A stretch of DNA of 14,192 nucleotides. It comes from Verrucomicrobiota bacterium. GTDB lineage: Bacteria > Verrucomicrobiota > Verrucomicrobiia > Opitutales > UBA953. The position numbers and the translations under genes were made by a program. The notes beneath the pieces were generated by a model. The model was not told the DNA's origin, did no database searches, and saw only the letters and a program-made list of their open reading frames with translations. The DNA lies in assembly GCA_009924965.1 (NCBI GenBank), contig RFQN01000016.1:1-14192 (forward strand), read 5' to 3'. The stretch's first letter is position 1. Every line of letters begins with the position of its first letter. Below are positions 1 through 6,195 of this stretch, one piece after another.

Positions 1-412
1 CCAAGACAACGTCGGCTTGGGTCGCGAGCGGGGACTGGACGTTGCCGACGATGGCGAGGAGCGGCGACTTGAACGAACGGAGCACAGGCAGCAGGCGGAT
101 CAGCTCGGCCGTGGTCCCGGAACGCGAGACGAGGATCACAGGGTCGCCGGGCTGCAGGATCCCGAGGTCACCATGCACCGCATCGGCCGCATGGAGGAAG
201 ATCGCCGGGGTGCCGGTGCTGCACAATGTGGCGGCGACCTTCTGCGCGATCAGGCCGGACTTGCCGACCCCGCACAGCACGACCTTGCCGGGATGCGCGG
301 CGATCAGGTCGACGGCCTGGGTGAAGGCGCCGTCGAGGCGCGTGGCGAGCTCGGCGAGCGCCGTGGCTTCGGCTTGCAGGAGGGCACGGGCGGAGTTGAG
401 GGGAGTGGTCAT
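1..412 (-). CDS. kdsD: Arabinose-5-phosphate isomerase, SIS domain (KdsD/KpsF/GutQ family), 3' part outside window
   Basis: This gene likely converts D-ribulose-5-phosphate to D-arabinose-5-phosphate in the cytoplasm, the first step towards Kdo for LPS. The first 137 codons are visible and the gene runs off the left edge, so the rest of the SIS domain and any CBS pair cannot be seen. Visible motifs are GVGKSG (residues 48-53, with the lysine conserved in the family), STGTP (65-69), HGDLG (80-84) and SRSGTT (96-101), in the order and spacing of KdsD/GutQ proteins. The start at 412 gives the usual short helix before the SIS fold. No Shine-Dalgarno sequence precedes it. It lies downstream of kdsB on the same strand after a 203-bp gap, so the two Kdo genes are adjacent. 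Another SIS sugar-phosphate isomerase (GutQ, KpsF) is possible, but the kdsB neighbour favours KdsD. Confidence 0.88.
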   Translation of the reverse strand, partial: MTTPLNSARALLQAEATALAELATRLDGAFTQAVDLIAAHPGKVVLCGVGKSGLIAQKVAATLCSTGTPAIFLHAADAVHGDLGILQPGDPVILVSRSGTTAELIRLLPVLRSFKSPLLAIVGNVQSPLATQADVVL

Positions 413-434
413 GGTGCGAATACGTTGAAAGAAG

Positions 435-460
435 CGGCCACAAGGCCGTGCAAAAGTGCA
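435..460 (-). other. kdsD leader: small hairpin and TTTGCAC direct repeat
   Basis: In the 203-bp gap upstream of kdsD, read on the minus strand, CGGCC-TTGT-GGCCG (435-448) can form a 5-bp hairpin. Just before it, TTTGCAC occurs twice in succession (about 450-462). Neither has a U-tract, so this is not an intrinsic terminator. The rest of the gap (413-434 and 463-584) has no convincing gene and no clear -35/-10 pair. A role in kdsD expression is only a guess. Confidence 0.25.
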
Positions 461-584
461 AAGGCGGCAGGTGAGAGATGAAAAGAAACCGCGTCGGGTC
501 CGTCAGCCCCGCCGACCCAAAAATCGCGCCCGCCGTGATGGCACGCTGGAGGACAGGCCGTAGGCCGATGGAGGCTTTCTCATA

Positions 585-602
585 CTGCGGCTTCGGCCGC
601 AG
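585..602. other. Perfect 7-bp hairpin just downstream of kdsB
   Basis: CTGCGGC-TTCG-GCCGCAG is a perfect 7-bp stem with a 4-nt loop. As plus-strand RNA it has the very stable C(UUCG)G tetraloop; on the minus strand, in the kdsB transcript, the loop is CGAA. It begins 13 nt after the kdsB stop. No run of T follows on either strand, so it does not meet the rule for an intrinsic terminator. It could protect the 3' end of a message or help Rho-dependent termination. Confidence 0.4.
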
Positions 603-615
603 CTTCAGGCGCCAC

Positions 616-1347
616 TCACAGCATCTTCCGGGCGACCTCGAGGTCTTCCGGGGTATCGATGGCGACCGGGTGATACTGGGTGACGACGGTCTGGAAAGTC
701 AGGCCGTGCGCCAAGAAGCGGAGCTGCTCGAGCGACTCGACGGATTCGAGTTCGGTCGGCGCCAAACGCGAATAACCCGCCAAGGTAGCGCGGTCGTAGC
801 CGTAGACGCCAATGTGGACCCAATAATCGCGGCGCGCGACCCACTCAGCCGGGTCGACCCCGCGCAGATGCGGGATCGGGCTGCGCGAGAAATAGATAGC
901 TTCGCCGTTTTCGGCTCGGACCACCTTGACGACGCTGCTAGCCAGGAGTCGCTCAGCCGTCTGGATCTTCGCGACCGCGGTCACCAGGCGGCATTGGGTC
1001 TCCTTCCAGCGCGTGATGAGCCCGTCCAAGAGGTCAGGTTGGATGAAGGGTTCGTCGCCTTGGACGTTGAGGAAGAAGGCCCCAGGGACGCGGTCGATGA
1101 CGCTGGCCATGCGCGCGGTGCCGGAAGGACAATCGGGCGAAGTCATCACGACTTCGGCGCCGAAACCGCGGGCGACCTGGGCCACTTCCTCGGCATCGGT
1201 CAACAAGATGACCCGATCCGCCTGGCGGACCTGCTTGGCCTTTTCCCAGACATGCTGGACGACGGGCTTACCGCCGAGGTCGAGCAAGACCTTGCGCGGT
1301 AGGCGCGTCGAGGCGAGGCGGGCGGGGATGCAGAGGGTGATAGACAT
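616..1347 (-). CDS. kdsB: 3-deoxy-manno-octulosonate cytidylyltransferase (CMP-Kdo synthetase)
   Basis: KdsB transfers CMP from CTP to Kdo, giving the CMP-Kdo used by Kdo transferases in lipid A-core assembly; it is cytoplasmic. The protein is 243 residues, close to the usual 245-255. The N-terminal nucleotide-binding signature PARLASTRLPRK lies at residues 8-19 (R10, R15, K19). The metal-binding segment VQGDEP is at 95-100 (D98). The C-terminal half has the family's VHIGVYGY, an ELESVESLEQLR stretch, and ends with DTPEDLEVARKML. The usual SGTER/SGTDR motif reads SGTAR (75-79), a small departure from the consensus. No Shine-Dalgarno sequence is present; the leader ends in a pyrimidine run, TTTCCTC. 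The gene follows wcaG by 73 bp and precedes kdsD, its pathway partner. Identity is secure. Confidence 0.95.
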   Translation of the reverse strand: MSITLCIPARLASTRLPRKVLLDLGGKPVVQHVWEKAKQVRQADRVILLTDAEEVAQVARGFGAEVVMTSPDCPSGTARMASVIDRVPGAFFLNVQGDEPFIQPDLLDGLITRWKETQCRLVTAVAKIQTAERLLASSVVKVVRAENGEAIYFSRSPIPHLRGVDPAEWVARRDYWVHIGVYGYDRATLAGYSRLAPTELESVESLEQLRFLAHGLTFQTVVTQYHPVAIDTPEDLEVARKML

Positions 1348-1420
1348 GAGGAAAGGGGCTTTCGTTAATGCGCGAGCGGACGGGCCAGATCAACGGTCGG
1401 CGGCCTCGATTAAAGCCGGC

Positions 1421-2362
1421 TTACTGGCGGGCCTCCGCGCCATGCGCGAGGTACCAGGCATAGACGCCGCGCAAGCCCTCATCCAAACCGATGCGCGGGC
1501 GCCAGCCCAAGCCCTGGATGCGGGTGACATCCATGAGCTTGCGGGGCGTGCCATCCGGCATGCTCGAGTCGAATGCGAGCTGGCCGGTGAAGCCCACGGT
1601 CGCGGCGACCTTCTGGGCGAGCTCGCGGATGGAAAGGTCTTCGCCCGAACCGATGTTGATGTGGCCCGCTTCGGAGTAGCGGTCCATCAGCATGAGGCAA
1701 GCTTCGGCGACATCGTCGGCATGGAGGAATTCCCGGAGCGGCGTGCCGGTGCCCCAGAGCTTGAGGTGGCCGTCGCCGCGCAGCTTGGCCTCGTGCATCT
1801 TCCGGATCAGCGCCGGGAGGACGTGGGAATTCTGCAGGGAGAAGTTGTCGCCGAGGCCGTAGAGGTTGCAGGGCATCGCGCTGATGAAGTCGCAGCCGTA
1901 TTGCTGACGGGCGAACGTGCAGAGCTTGATGCCGGCGATCTTCGCGACCGCGTAGGCTTCGTTGGTCGCCTCCAACGGGCCGGTGAGCAGCGCGGACTCC
2001 TGGATCGGCTGCGGGGCGAACTTCGGGTAGATGCAGCTAGACCCGAGAAACAGCAGCTTCTGTACGCCCGCGTGCCGGGCCCCGTCGATGACGTTCGCCG
2101 ACATCGCCAAGTTGTCGTACAGGAAGTCGTAGGGCGCGGTGGCGTTATGGTGAATGCCGCCGACGCGCGCCGCCGCCATGATGACGTAGGCCGGCTGCTC
2201 TTGCGCGTAAAACGCCCGCACGGCGGCCCCATCCCGCAAATCGAGCTCGGCGGACGTCCGGACGACGATGCGGGTATGGCCGGCCGCCTGCAAGGCGCGC
2301 ACGATGGCCGACCCCACCATGCCGCGATGGCCGGCGACGTAGATCTTGGCGGTGCGGTCCAT
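1421..2362 (-). CDS. wcaG: GDP-L-fucose synthase (GDP-4-keto-6-deoxymannose epimerase/reductase)
   Basis: This enzyme (also called fcl) epimerises and then reduces, with NADPH, the GDP-4-keto-6-deoxy-D-mannose made by Gmd, giving GDP-L-fucose for surface glycans. It is an extended short-chain dehydrogenase of 313 residues, the normal size. The Rossmann motif GHRGMVG is at 11-17. The catalytic set matches the well-studied E. coli enzyme with an offset of one: S108, C110, Y137, K141 and H180. The start at 2362 was chosen because homology begins there; an in-frame open stretch further upstream overlaps gmd and has no family resemblance. Only 4 bp (GAGG) separate it from the gmd stop. That GAGG abuts the start codon, too close for a normal ribosome site, so translational coupling to gmd is likely. 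Confidence 0.95.
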   Translation of the reverse strand: MDRTAKIYVAGHRGMVGSAIVRALQAAGHTRIVVRTSAELDLRDGAAVRAFYAQEQPAYVIMAAARVGGIHHNATAPYDFLYDNLAMSANVIDGARHAGVQKLLFLGSSCIYPKFAPQPIQESALLTGPLEATNEAYAVAKIAGIKLCTFARQQYGCDFISAMPCNLYGLGDNFSLQNSHVLPALIRKMHEAKLRGDGHLKLWGTGTPLREFLHADDVAEACLMLMDRYSEAGHINIGSGEDLSIRELAQKVAATVGFTGQLAFDSSMPDGTPRKLMDVTRIQGLGWRPRIGLDEGLRGVYAWYLAHGAEARQ

Positions 2363-2366
2363 CCTC

Positions 2367-3428
2367 TTAGCGGTGCTTATGCGCGACGAGCTGCAGGTCG
2401 GAGTCGACCATCTTATGGACGAGCTGCTCGAAGGAAGTCTGCTGAGGGTTCCAGCCGAGTTCGCGGATGGCCTTGGCCGGGTTGCCGAGGAGCTGCTCGA
2501 CTTCGGTCGGGCGGAAGTAGCGCGGGTCGACGGCCACGAGGGTCTTGCCCGTCTTCCGGTCGATGCCCTTTTCGTCGGCGCCTTGGCCGCGCCACTCGAG
2601 TTCGATGCCGGCACGCCGGAAGGCATGCGTGCAGAACTCGCGGACCGTGTACATCTTGCCCGTCGCGATGACGAAGTCGTCGGGCTGATGGTGCTGCAGG
2701 ATCAGCCACATGCATTGGACGAAGTCGGGCGCGTAGCCCCAGTCGCGCTGGGCGGAAAGGTTGCCGAGGAAGAGGCAATCCTGGCGACCGTGCACGATGT
2801 TGGCGACGGCCAGGCTGATCTTGCGGGTGACGAAGGTCTCGCCGCGGCGCTCGGACTCGTGGTTGAAGAGGATGCCGTTGCTGGCGAAGATTCCGTAGGC
2901 TTCGCGGTAATTGCGCGTGATCCAATAGGCGTAGATCTTGGCGACGCCATAGGGGCTGCGCGGGTAGAACGGGGTGGTCTCGGACTGCGGGACCTCGACG
3001 ACCTTGCCGTAGAGCTCGGACGTCGACGCCTGATAGATGCGGACCTTCTTCTCCAGCTTCAGGATGCGGATGGCCTCGAGCAGGCGGAGGGTGCCGATGC
3101 CGTCGGTGTCGGCGGTGTATTCCGGGACATCGAAGGACACCTTCACGTGCGACATCGCGCCCAAGTTGTAGATCTCATCCGGTTGCACGTCGCCGATGAC
3201 GCGGATGAGGTTGGTGCTGTCGCCGAGGTCGCCGTAGTGGAGCTGGATCTTCTTAACGTGGATATCACGGACGAGGTCGTCCATGTAGAGGTGCTCGATG
3301 CGCTCGGTATTGAAGCTGGACGAACGACGGATGAGGCCATGGACCTCATAGCCCTTATTGAGCAGGAACTCGGCGAGGTAGGAGCCGTCTTGGCCGGTGA
3401 TGCCGGTGATGAGTGCGCGTTTCTTCAT
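2367..3428 (-). CDS. gmd: GDP-mannose 4,6-dehydratase
   Basis: Gmd removes water from GDP-D-mannose to form GDP-4-keto-6-deoxy-D-mannose, the precursor of GDP-L-fucose and related 6-deoxy sugars. The 353-residue protein fits the family (about 340-375). The NADP-binding GITGQDG is at residues 9-15, followed by the family's LIRRSSSFNTERIEHLY segment (32-48). The catalytic residues T136, E138, Y160 and K164 sit in STSELYG (135-141) and YGVAK (160-164). FNHESERRGETFVTRKI and the GDWGYA-like RDWGYAPDFV segment are also typical. The start at 3428 gives the expected MKKRALITG N-terminus. It is 11 bp after the nucleotidyltransferase gene and 4 bp before wcaG, so these three are very probably one transcript. 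No Shine-Dalgarno sequence is seen. Confidence 0.97.
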   Translation of the reverse strand: MKKRALITGITGQDGSYLAEFLLNKGYEVHGLIRRSSSFNTERIEHLYMDDLVRDIHVKKIQLHYGDLGDSTNLIRVIGDVQPDEIYNLGAMSHVKVSFDVPEYTADTDGIGTLRLLEAIRILKLEKKVRIYQASTSELYGKVVEVPQSETTPFYPRSPYGVAKIYAYWITRNYREAYGIFASNGILFNHESERRGETFVTRKISLAVANIVHGRQDCLFLGNLSAQRDWGYAPDFVQCMWLILQHHQPDDFVIATGKMYTVREFCTHAFRRAGIELEWRGQGADEKGIDRKTGKTLVAVDPRYFRPTEVEQLLGNPAKAIRELGWNPQQTSFEQLVHKMVDSDLQLVAHKHR

Positions 3429-3439
3429 GGTAAGGAGGG

Positions 3440-3877
3440 TTAGGCTTTGGCCTGCTGAGAGGCGGCGATGATGCGGGAGCTGCTGTCGATCTTGGCGCCG
3501 AGTCCATCGATGAGCTTGGCCCCATGACGGTTCAGGACCACCATCTCAGGGATGTTGCCGGCGTGGCGGTCGCCGCCTTTGCAAAAGACGGCTTCGTGGC
3601 CGGCGGCGCGCGCCTCGCCGATGAGCTTTTCCAAGGTCGCGCACACGGACCCGTCCTGGTCGATCGCCAACACGGCGCGGTCGACGATGCGCAGCGCCGC
3701 GGTGACGGCGAGCCGGGTGTCCTGGTCGATGAAGGACTTGCCCTTCTTCAAGGCGCCTTGGGCGTCGTTATTGACGATGACCCACAGGGCATCCCCTTGG
3801 GCGCGGGACAGCTCGAGCAACTCGAGGTGGCCACGATGCATGGGGTCAAAATAACCGCTGGTGATGGCGATGCGCAT
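3440..3877 (-). CDS. HxGH-type nucleotidyltransferase (RfaE-C/HldE-C or TagD-like)
   Basis: The 145-residue protein is a stand-alone member of the cytidylyltransferase-like superfamily, which joins a nucleotide to a sugar- or polyol-phosphate. The signature GYFDPMHRGH is at residues 8-17 (HRGH 14-17). VNNDA (35-39) and KGGDR (100-104), followed by NIPE (108-111), match the RfaE C-terminal domain and its relatives. SSSRII (132-137) corresponds to the C-terminal motif that contacts the nucleotide. The start at 3877 is chosen because the fold begins there; earlier in-frame ATGs would translate the repeat-rich leader. Heptose-1-phosphate adenylyltransferase (HldE-C/HldC) fits the LPS neighbours. 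Glycerol- or another sugar-phosphate cytidylyltransferase cannot be excluded, so no symbol is given. It appears to be the first biosynthetic gene of the operon. Confidence 0.85.
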   Translation of the reverse strand: MRIAITSGYFDPMHRGHLELLELSRAQGDALWVIVNNDAQGALKKGKSFIDQDTRLAVTAALRIVDRAVLAIDQDGSVCATLEKLIGEARAAGHEAVFCKGGDRHAGNIPEMVVLNRHGAKLIDGLGAKIDSSSRIIAASQQAKA

Positions 3878-3917
3878 GATAGCCGAGGGATGGGGATAGG
3901 GATAACTGACGCGGTTG

Positions 3918-3968
3918 GGTAGCCTGAAAGAACAGGGGAAGTCTTTTGCGTCATCCGGGCAGGCTACC
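3918..3968. promoter_or_regulatory. 9-bp perfect inverted repeat upstream of the sugar operon
   Basis: GGTAGCCTG (3918-3926) and CAGGCTACC (3960-3968) are perfect reverse complements separated by 33 bp, about four helical turns between arm centres. They lie 41-91 bp upstream of the nucleotidyltransferase start, where a promoter and operator would be expected. The arms could bind a dimeric or tetrameric regulator, such as the GbsR-like protein encoded next door, or pair in the leader RNA. No convincing -35/-10 pair was found nearby. Confidence 0.4.
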
Positions 3969-3997
3969 GCACGTGGAGGCGATGGTCGCCGCACGTG
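3967..3997. repeat. Direct repeat CCGCACGTG x2, 22-bp spacing
   Basis: CCGCACGTG occurs at 3967-3975 and again at 3989-3997. Each copy includes the 6-bp palindrome CACGTG and is followed by a GAGG-like stretch. The 22-bp spacing is about two helical turns, so both copies face the same side of the DNA. The pair lies between the regulator gene and the sugar operon and slightly overlaps the right arm of the inverted repeat. Binding by an activator is a reasonable but untested reading. Confidence 0.35.
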
Positions 3998-4016
3998 AGG
4001 GAGGAATCGACTGTCA

Positions 4017-4030
4017 GCCGGTATCCCGGC
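4017..4030 (-). other. Short GC hairpin after the regulator stop
   Basis: GCCGG-GATA-CCGGC on the minus strand forms a 5-bp stem that starts 8 nt after the regulator's stop codon. The T-run here precedes the hairpin rather than following it, so it is unlikely to be an intrinsic terminator. Read-through from the regulator gene into the sugar operon therefore remains possible. Confidence 0.3.
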
Positions 4031-4038
4031 CAAAAACT

Positions 4039-4563
4039 TCAGGACTCCCTCGGAGGAGGGAGCATCAAAGGAAAGAGCTCGAGGGCGCGGGCGTTCCAGC
4101 GGCGGAGCCGGGTCAGCCGTTCAATCACCTCGGGGGAAACTTGGCTGCCTTGAGCGCCTTGGAGGATGCGCTCGAGGCTAGGACTCGATTGCTCCAGGGC
4201 TGGCAAAACCTGGCTGCGCAGGAGCGTCACGAGCGAGGCGGCCAAGGAAGGGGTGGGTTGCCAGCGCTCACGCCGCGAGCCAGGAGGCTTCACCGAGAGG
4301 ATCATCCCATGGTCGCGTAAGAACTTAAGTCCTTGACTGACAGAGCCTTTGCTCATTCCAAGCCGGCCTTGGATTTGGTCAAAATCCACCGCTTCGGAAG
4401 ACGCATACAGCAAAGAATAGATCTCCGCGACCGAGCGCGGCACCCCCAATATGGCTGCCATTCTGACAAAAAACTCCGCCAACTCGACCTCATGGGGACT
4501 TAAAGGAGCAAAGGCTGGCCGACTTTTCCGGCGGGCTTTGAGCTTGGCAGAGGGGGGCGTCAT
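4039..4563 (-). CDS. GbsR/MarR-family winged-helix transcriptional regulator
   Basis: The 174-residue protein has a basic N-terminal tail (residues 8-16), then a helix containing EFFVRMAAILGVPRSVAEIYSLL-like sequence (about 29-52). A helix-turn-helix follows at about 58-82, with the GMSKGSVSQGLKFLRDHG stretch typical of GbsR-type proteins (LGISKGSxSQxLxxLxxxG in relatives). A basic wing, PPGSRRERW, follows, then a helical C-terminal half of the kind used for dimerisation. Length is as usual for this family. Related proteins act on osmolyte or polysaccharide genes, but the effector cannot be read here. The gene heads the minus-strand cluster and faces the plus-strand oxidoreductase. A 16-bp palindrome 27 bp upstream of its start suggests self-regulation. 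Only a weak AGG lies before the start. Confidence 0.85.
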   Translation of the reverse strand: MTPPSAKLKARRKSRPAFAPLSPHEVELAEFFVRMAAILGVPRSVAEIYSLLYASSEAVDFDQIQGRLGMSKGSVSQGLKFLRDHGMILSVKPPGSRRERWQPTPSLAASLVTLLRSQVLPALEQSSPSLERILQGAQGSQVSPEVIERLTRLRRWNARALELFPLMLPPPRES

Positions 4564-4590
4564 GGGACCTGCGGGCGACTGCGAAGATGT

Positions 4591-4606
4591 TTCAATAATT
4601 TTTGAA
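4591..4606. promoter_or_regulatory. 16-bp AT-rich palindrome, candidate regulator operator
   Basis: TTCAATAATTTTTGAA is a palindrome with one mismatched base pair (arms TTCAA/TTGAA around AATT). It sits in a sharply AT-rich island (about 4586-4640) within GC-rich DNA, 27 bp upstream of the GbsR-like gene and 105 bp upstream of the oxidoreductase. Winged-helix MarR/GbsR proteins bind palindromes of about this length as dimers. The position could control both divergent genes. Weak -35-like (TTGAAC, 4602-4607) and -10-like words occur here but do not form a well-spaced pair. Confidence 0.5.
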
Positions 4607-4649
4607 CATACGCAAGGGCATTTTACCTGAATGAGTTAAAGAACCCAGG

Positions 4650-4710
4650 CCCCCTACCCTCCGCATTCTTGCCACCCCCTGCGAAGGGGGCTATTTCCAG
4701 ACCACCCCCT
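4650..4710 (+). other. Oxidoreductase leader: three CCCCCT tracts and one AGGGGG tract
   Basis: CCCCCT occurs at 4650-4655, 4675-4680 and 4705-4710, and AGGGGG once at 4685-4690. The middle copy and the G-tract form a perfect 6-bp hairpin closed by a GCGA (GNRA-type) tetraloop. The same G-tract could instead pair with the last copy, which ends one base before the start codon and would then cover the initiation site. The 9-bp word CCACCCCCT is repeated at 4672-4680 and 4702-4710. Alternative pairing in an mRNA leader is possible, but the tract is short and could be chance. Confidence 0.35.
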
Positions 4711-4711
4711 C

Positions 4712-5984
4712 ATGCGACGCCTTACCCTAGCCTTCTGCGGTTGTGGATCTCGTGCCCGCACCTACGCGGGGATTGCCGCCGAGATGCCGGACTGCTTCGA
4801 CCTCGTCGCCGGGGCCGACCCGGTCGCCGGGCGAGTCGAGGCAATCCGGAGCAAGGCCGCGCGCCCGGCGGAGTTCAAAGGGTATGCATCCACGGAGGCG
4901 ATGTTCGCCGCCGGACGCCCCGCGGATGTCGTGGTGATCGGCACCCAAGACGCCCAGCACCGGGCCCATGCCATCCAGGCGATGGAGCTCGGCTCCGACC
5001 TGCTCCTGGAAAAACCCATCGCGCATCGTCTGGAAGACGTCCTCGCCGTCCAGGCCGCCGCCCGCCGGCTGGGTCGCCGCGTGGTCGTCTGCCATGTCCC
5101 GCTACACGCCTTTCTACGCCAAGGTCGAAAGCCTCCTCCGCTCGGGCATCCTCGGAGAAATCGTCACCGCGAATTTCACCGAAGGGGTCCAGCCTTGGCA
5201 TCAGGCCCATTCTTTCGTGCGCGGCCATTGGTCCGTCGAAGCCCAGTCTTCCCCGATGATCCTGGCGAAGAGCTGCCATGACATGGACCTCTTGGCCTGG
5301 CTGATCAATCGGCCTTGCGTGGCGGTCTCTTCGCACGGCGCGCTCTCGCAGTTCACCGCCGCCCATGCGCCTGCGGGCGCGCCGGCCCGCTGCACCGACG
5401 GTTGTCCGGCGGCCAGCCAATGCCCCTACGATGCGCATCGCTACGCGCAGCCCGAGGGCCGCCGCTGGCTCGGCATGGTCTTCGACCGCGCCAAAGAAGC
5501 CACCGACGAAGAAATCTTCGCATGGCTCCGGACCAGCCCGTGGGGGCGTTGCGCCTTCCGTTGCGACAACGATGTGGTCGACCATCAGGTGCTGGCGCTG
5601 AAGTTCACGGATGACGTGACGGCCACGTTCACGATGACGGCGTTCGAAGAGGGCCGGCACCTCGAAGTCTTCGGGACCAAAGGCGTGCTGCGGGGCGGCG
5701 CCTTCGTGAAGCAGCACCTCGGTTGCGACTTGGTCTTCACGCCCCATGGCTGGAAGCAGCCCGCCGAAAAAATCTCGGTGGAGACGCCCACCGGGGGCTA
5801 TGCCGGACATGGCGGCGGGGATGCGGGGCTGATGGCGACGCTGCATGCCGAGCTGACGGGAGCCGACGCGTCCGCGATGCGCACTTCCCTGGATGTCTCG
5901 ATCCAAAGCCACCGCATGGCCTTTGCCGCGGAAACCGCCCGGAAAGAAGGCCGGACCGTGGTCCTAGAGACCACAGCCGGCTGA
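4712..5984 (+). pseudogene. Gfo/Idh/MocA-family NAD(P)-dependent oxidoreductase, interrupted by one frameshift
   Basis: Read with one frame change, this encodes about 423 residues of a Gfo/Idh/MocA dehydrogenase, which oxidises or reduces sugars, inositols or related polyols with NAD(P). The first frame (from 4712) gives a Rossmann motif AFCGCGSRA (7-15), then GTQDAQHRAHAIQAMELG (77-94) and the diagnostic EKP (100-102). It stays in register through VVVCHV (124-129) and then departs from the family. The second frame picks up at base 5100 with RYTPFYAKVESLLRSGILGE, WHQAHSFVRGHW, the catalytic-region SCHDMDLL and a CTDGCP...CPYDA cysteine cluster known in one subgroup, and ends at 5984. Relatives usually read HVLRYTPFY, which fits a loss of two bases (a CTC codon) near 5099; one extra C is the alternative. 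It may be a true pseudogene or a sequencing error. No Shine-Dalgarno sequence is present. Confidence 0.88.
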
Positions 5985-5997
5985 AAGACTTCCACCT

Positions 5998-6075
5998 TGG
6001 CGCCCCCTTGGGGATTCGAACCCCAGTTACCTCAGTGAAAACGAGGTGTCCTGGACCGGGCTAGACGAAGGGGGC
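5998..6075 (-). tRNA. tRNA-Glu (anticodon TTC), CCA encoded
   Basis: Read on the minus strand from 6075, GCCCCCT (acceptor) pairs fully with AGGGGGC (6008-6002). A D-arm follows (GTC...GAC), then anticodon stem CCTCG/TGAGG with loop TTTTCAC, giving anticodon TTC (6039-6037), which reads GAA/GAG. The T-arm is TGGGG-TTCGAAT-CCCCA and the discriminator base is G (6001). CCA at 6000-5998 is genomically encoded. The 3' end lies 13 bp from the end of the convergent oxidoreductase gene. All arms pair well, so the gene looks functional. Confidence 0.96.
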
Positions 6076-6092
6076 TTCCGGTGGAGAGTGGG

Positions 6093-6120
6093 AACTTACG
6101 GACCGGCACCCCTTGGTCAA
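6093..6120 (-). promoter_or_regulatory. Candidate sigma-70-type promoter for tRNA-Glu
   Basis: On the minus strand TTGACC (6120-6115) and TAAGTT (6098-6093) are separated by 16 bp, with an A-rich CTAAAAAC just upstream that could serve as an UP element. Start of transcription would fall roughly 10 nt before the mature tRNA 5' end at 6075. The -35 matches five of six consensus bases and the -10 is weak (three of six). Confidence 0.45.
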
Positions 6121-6138
6121 GTTTTTAGGCGATGGACC

Positions 6139-6169
6139 AAAAAAGGGGCGCGTCCCGCGACGCACCCCT
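6139..6169 (-). terminator. Intrinsic terminator of the giant autotransporter gene
   Basis: On the minus strand AGGGGTGCGTC-GCGG-GACGCGCCCCT forms an 11-bp stem with one mismatch and a 4-nt loop, followed directly by T-rich sequence (six T, 6144-6139, the first shared with the stem). It begins 26 nt after the stop of the 2314-residue gene and lies upstream of the tRNA promoter, so it separates the two units. This is the only convincing intrinsic terminator in the window. Confidence 0.88.
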
Positions 6170-6195
6170 GATTTTAGGCGTTTTCTGGGTATTTC

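Noticed and set aside
1413..1422. Perfect palindrome AAGCCGGCTT over the wcaG stop codon as a terminator
   Set aside because: No room for a loop and no T-run follows. Ten-base palindromes are common by chance at this composition.
2363..2626. N-terminal extension of wcaG into gmd (longer open frame)
   Set aside because: The extension overlaps gmd in another frame, is Ser/Arg/Pro-rich and has no family resemblance. The Rossmann motif is correctly placed only from the start at 2362.
3878..4033. Upstream starts for the nucleotidyltransferase
   Set aside because: The added residues are not conserved-looking and would translate the repeat-bearing leader. The fold begins at the methionine at 3877.
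4875..5912. Minus-strand open frame of about 345 codons opposite the oxidoreductase
   Set aside because: Arg/Gly-rich shadow frame without motifs. The plus strand carries clear Gfo/Idh/MocA motifs in both halves.
5985..6195. Integration (att) site at the tRNA-Glu gene
   Set aside because: No integrase and no duplicate of the tRNA 3' end is seen in the window. The tRNA is complete with its own CCA.
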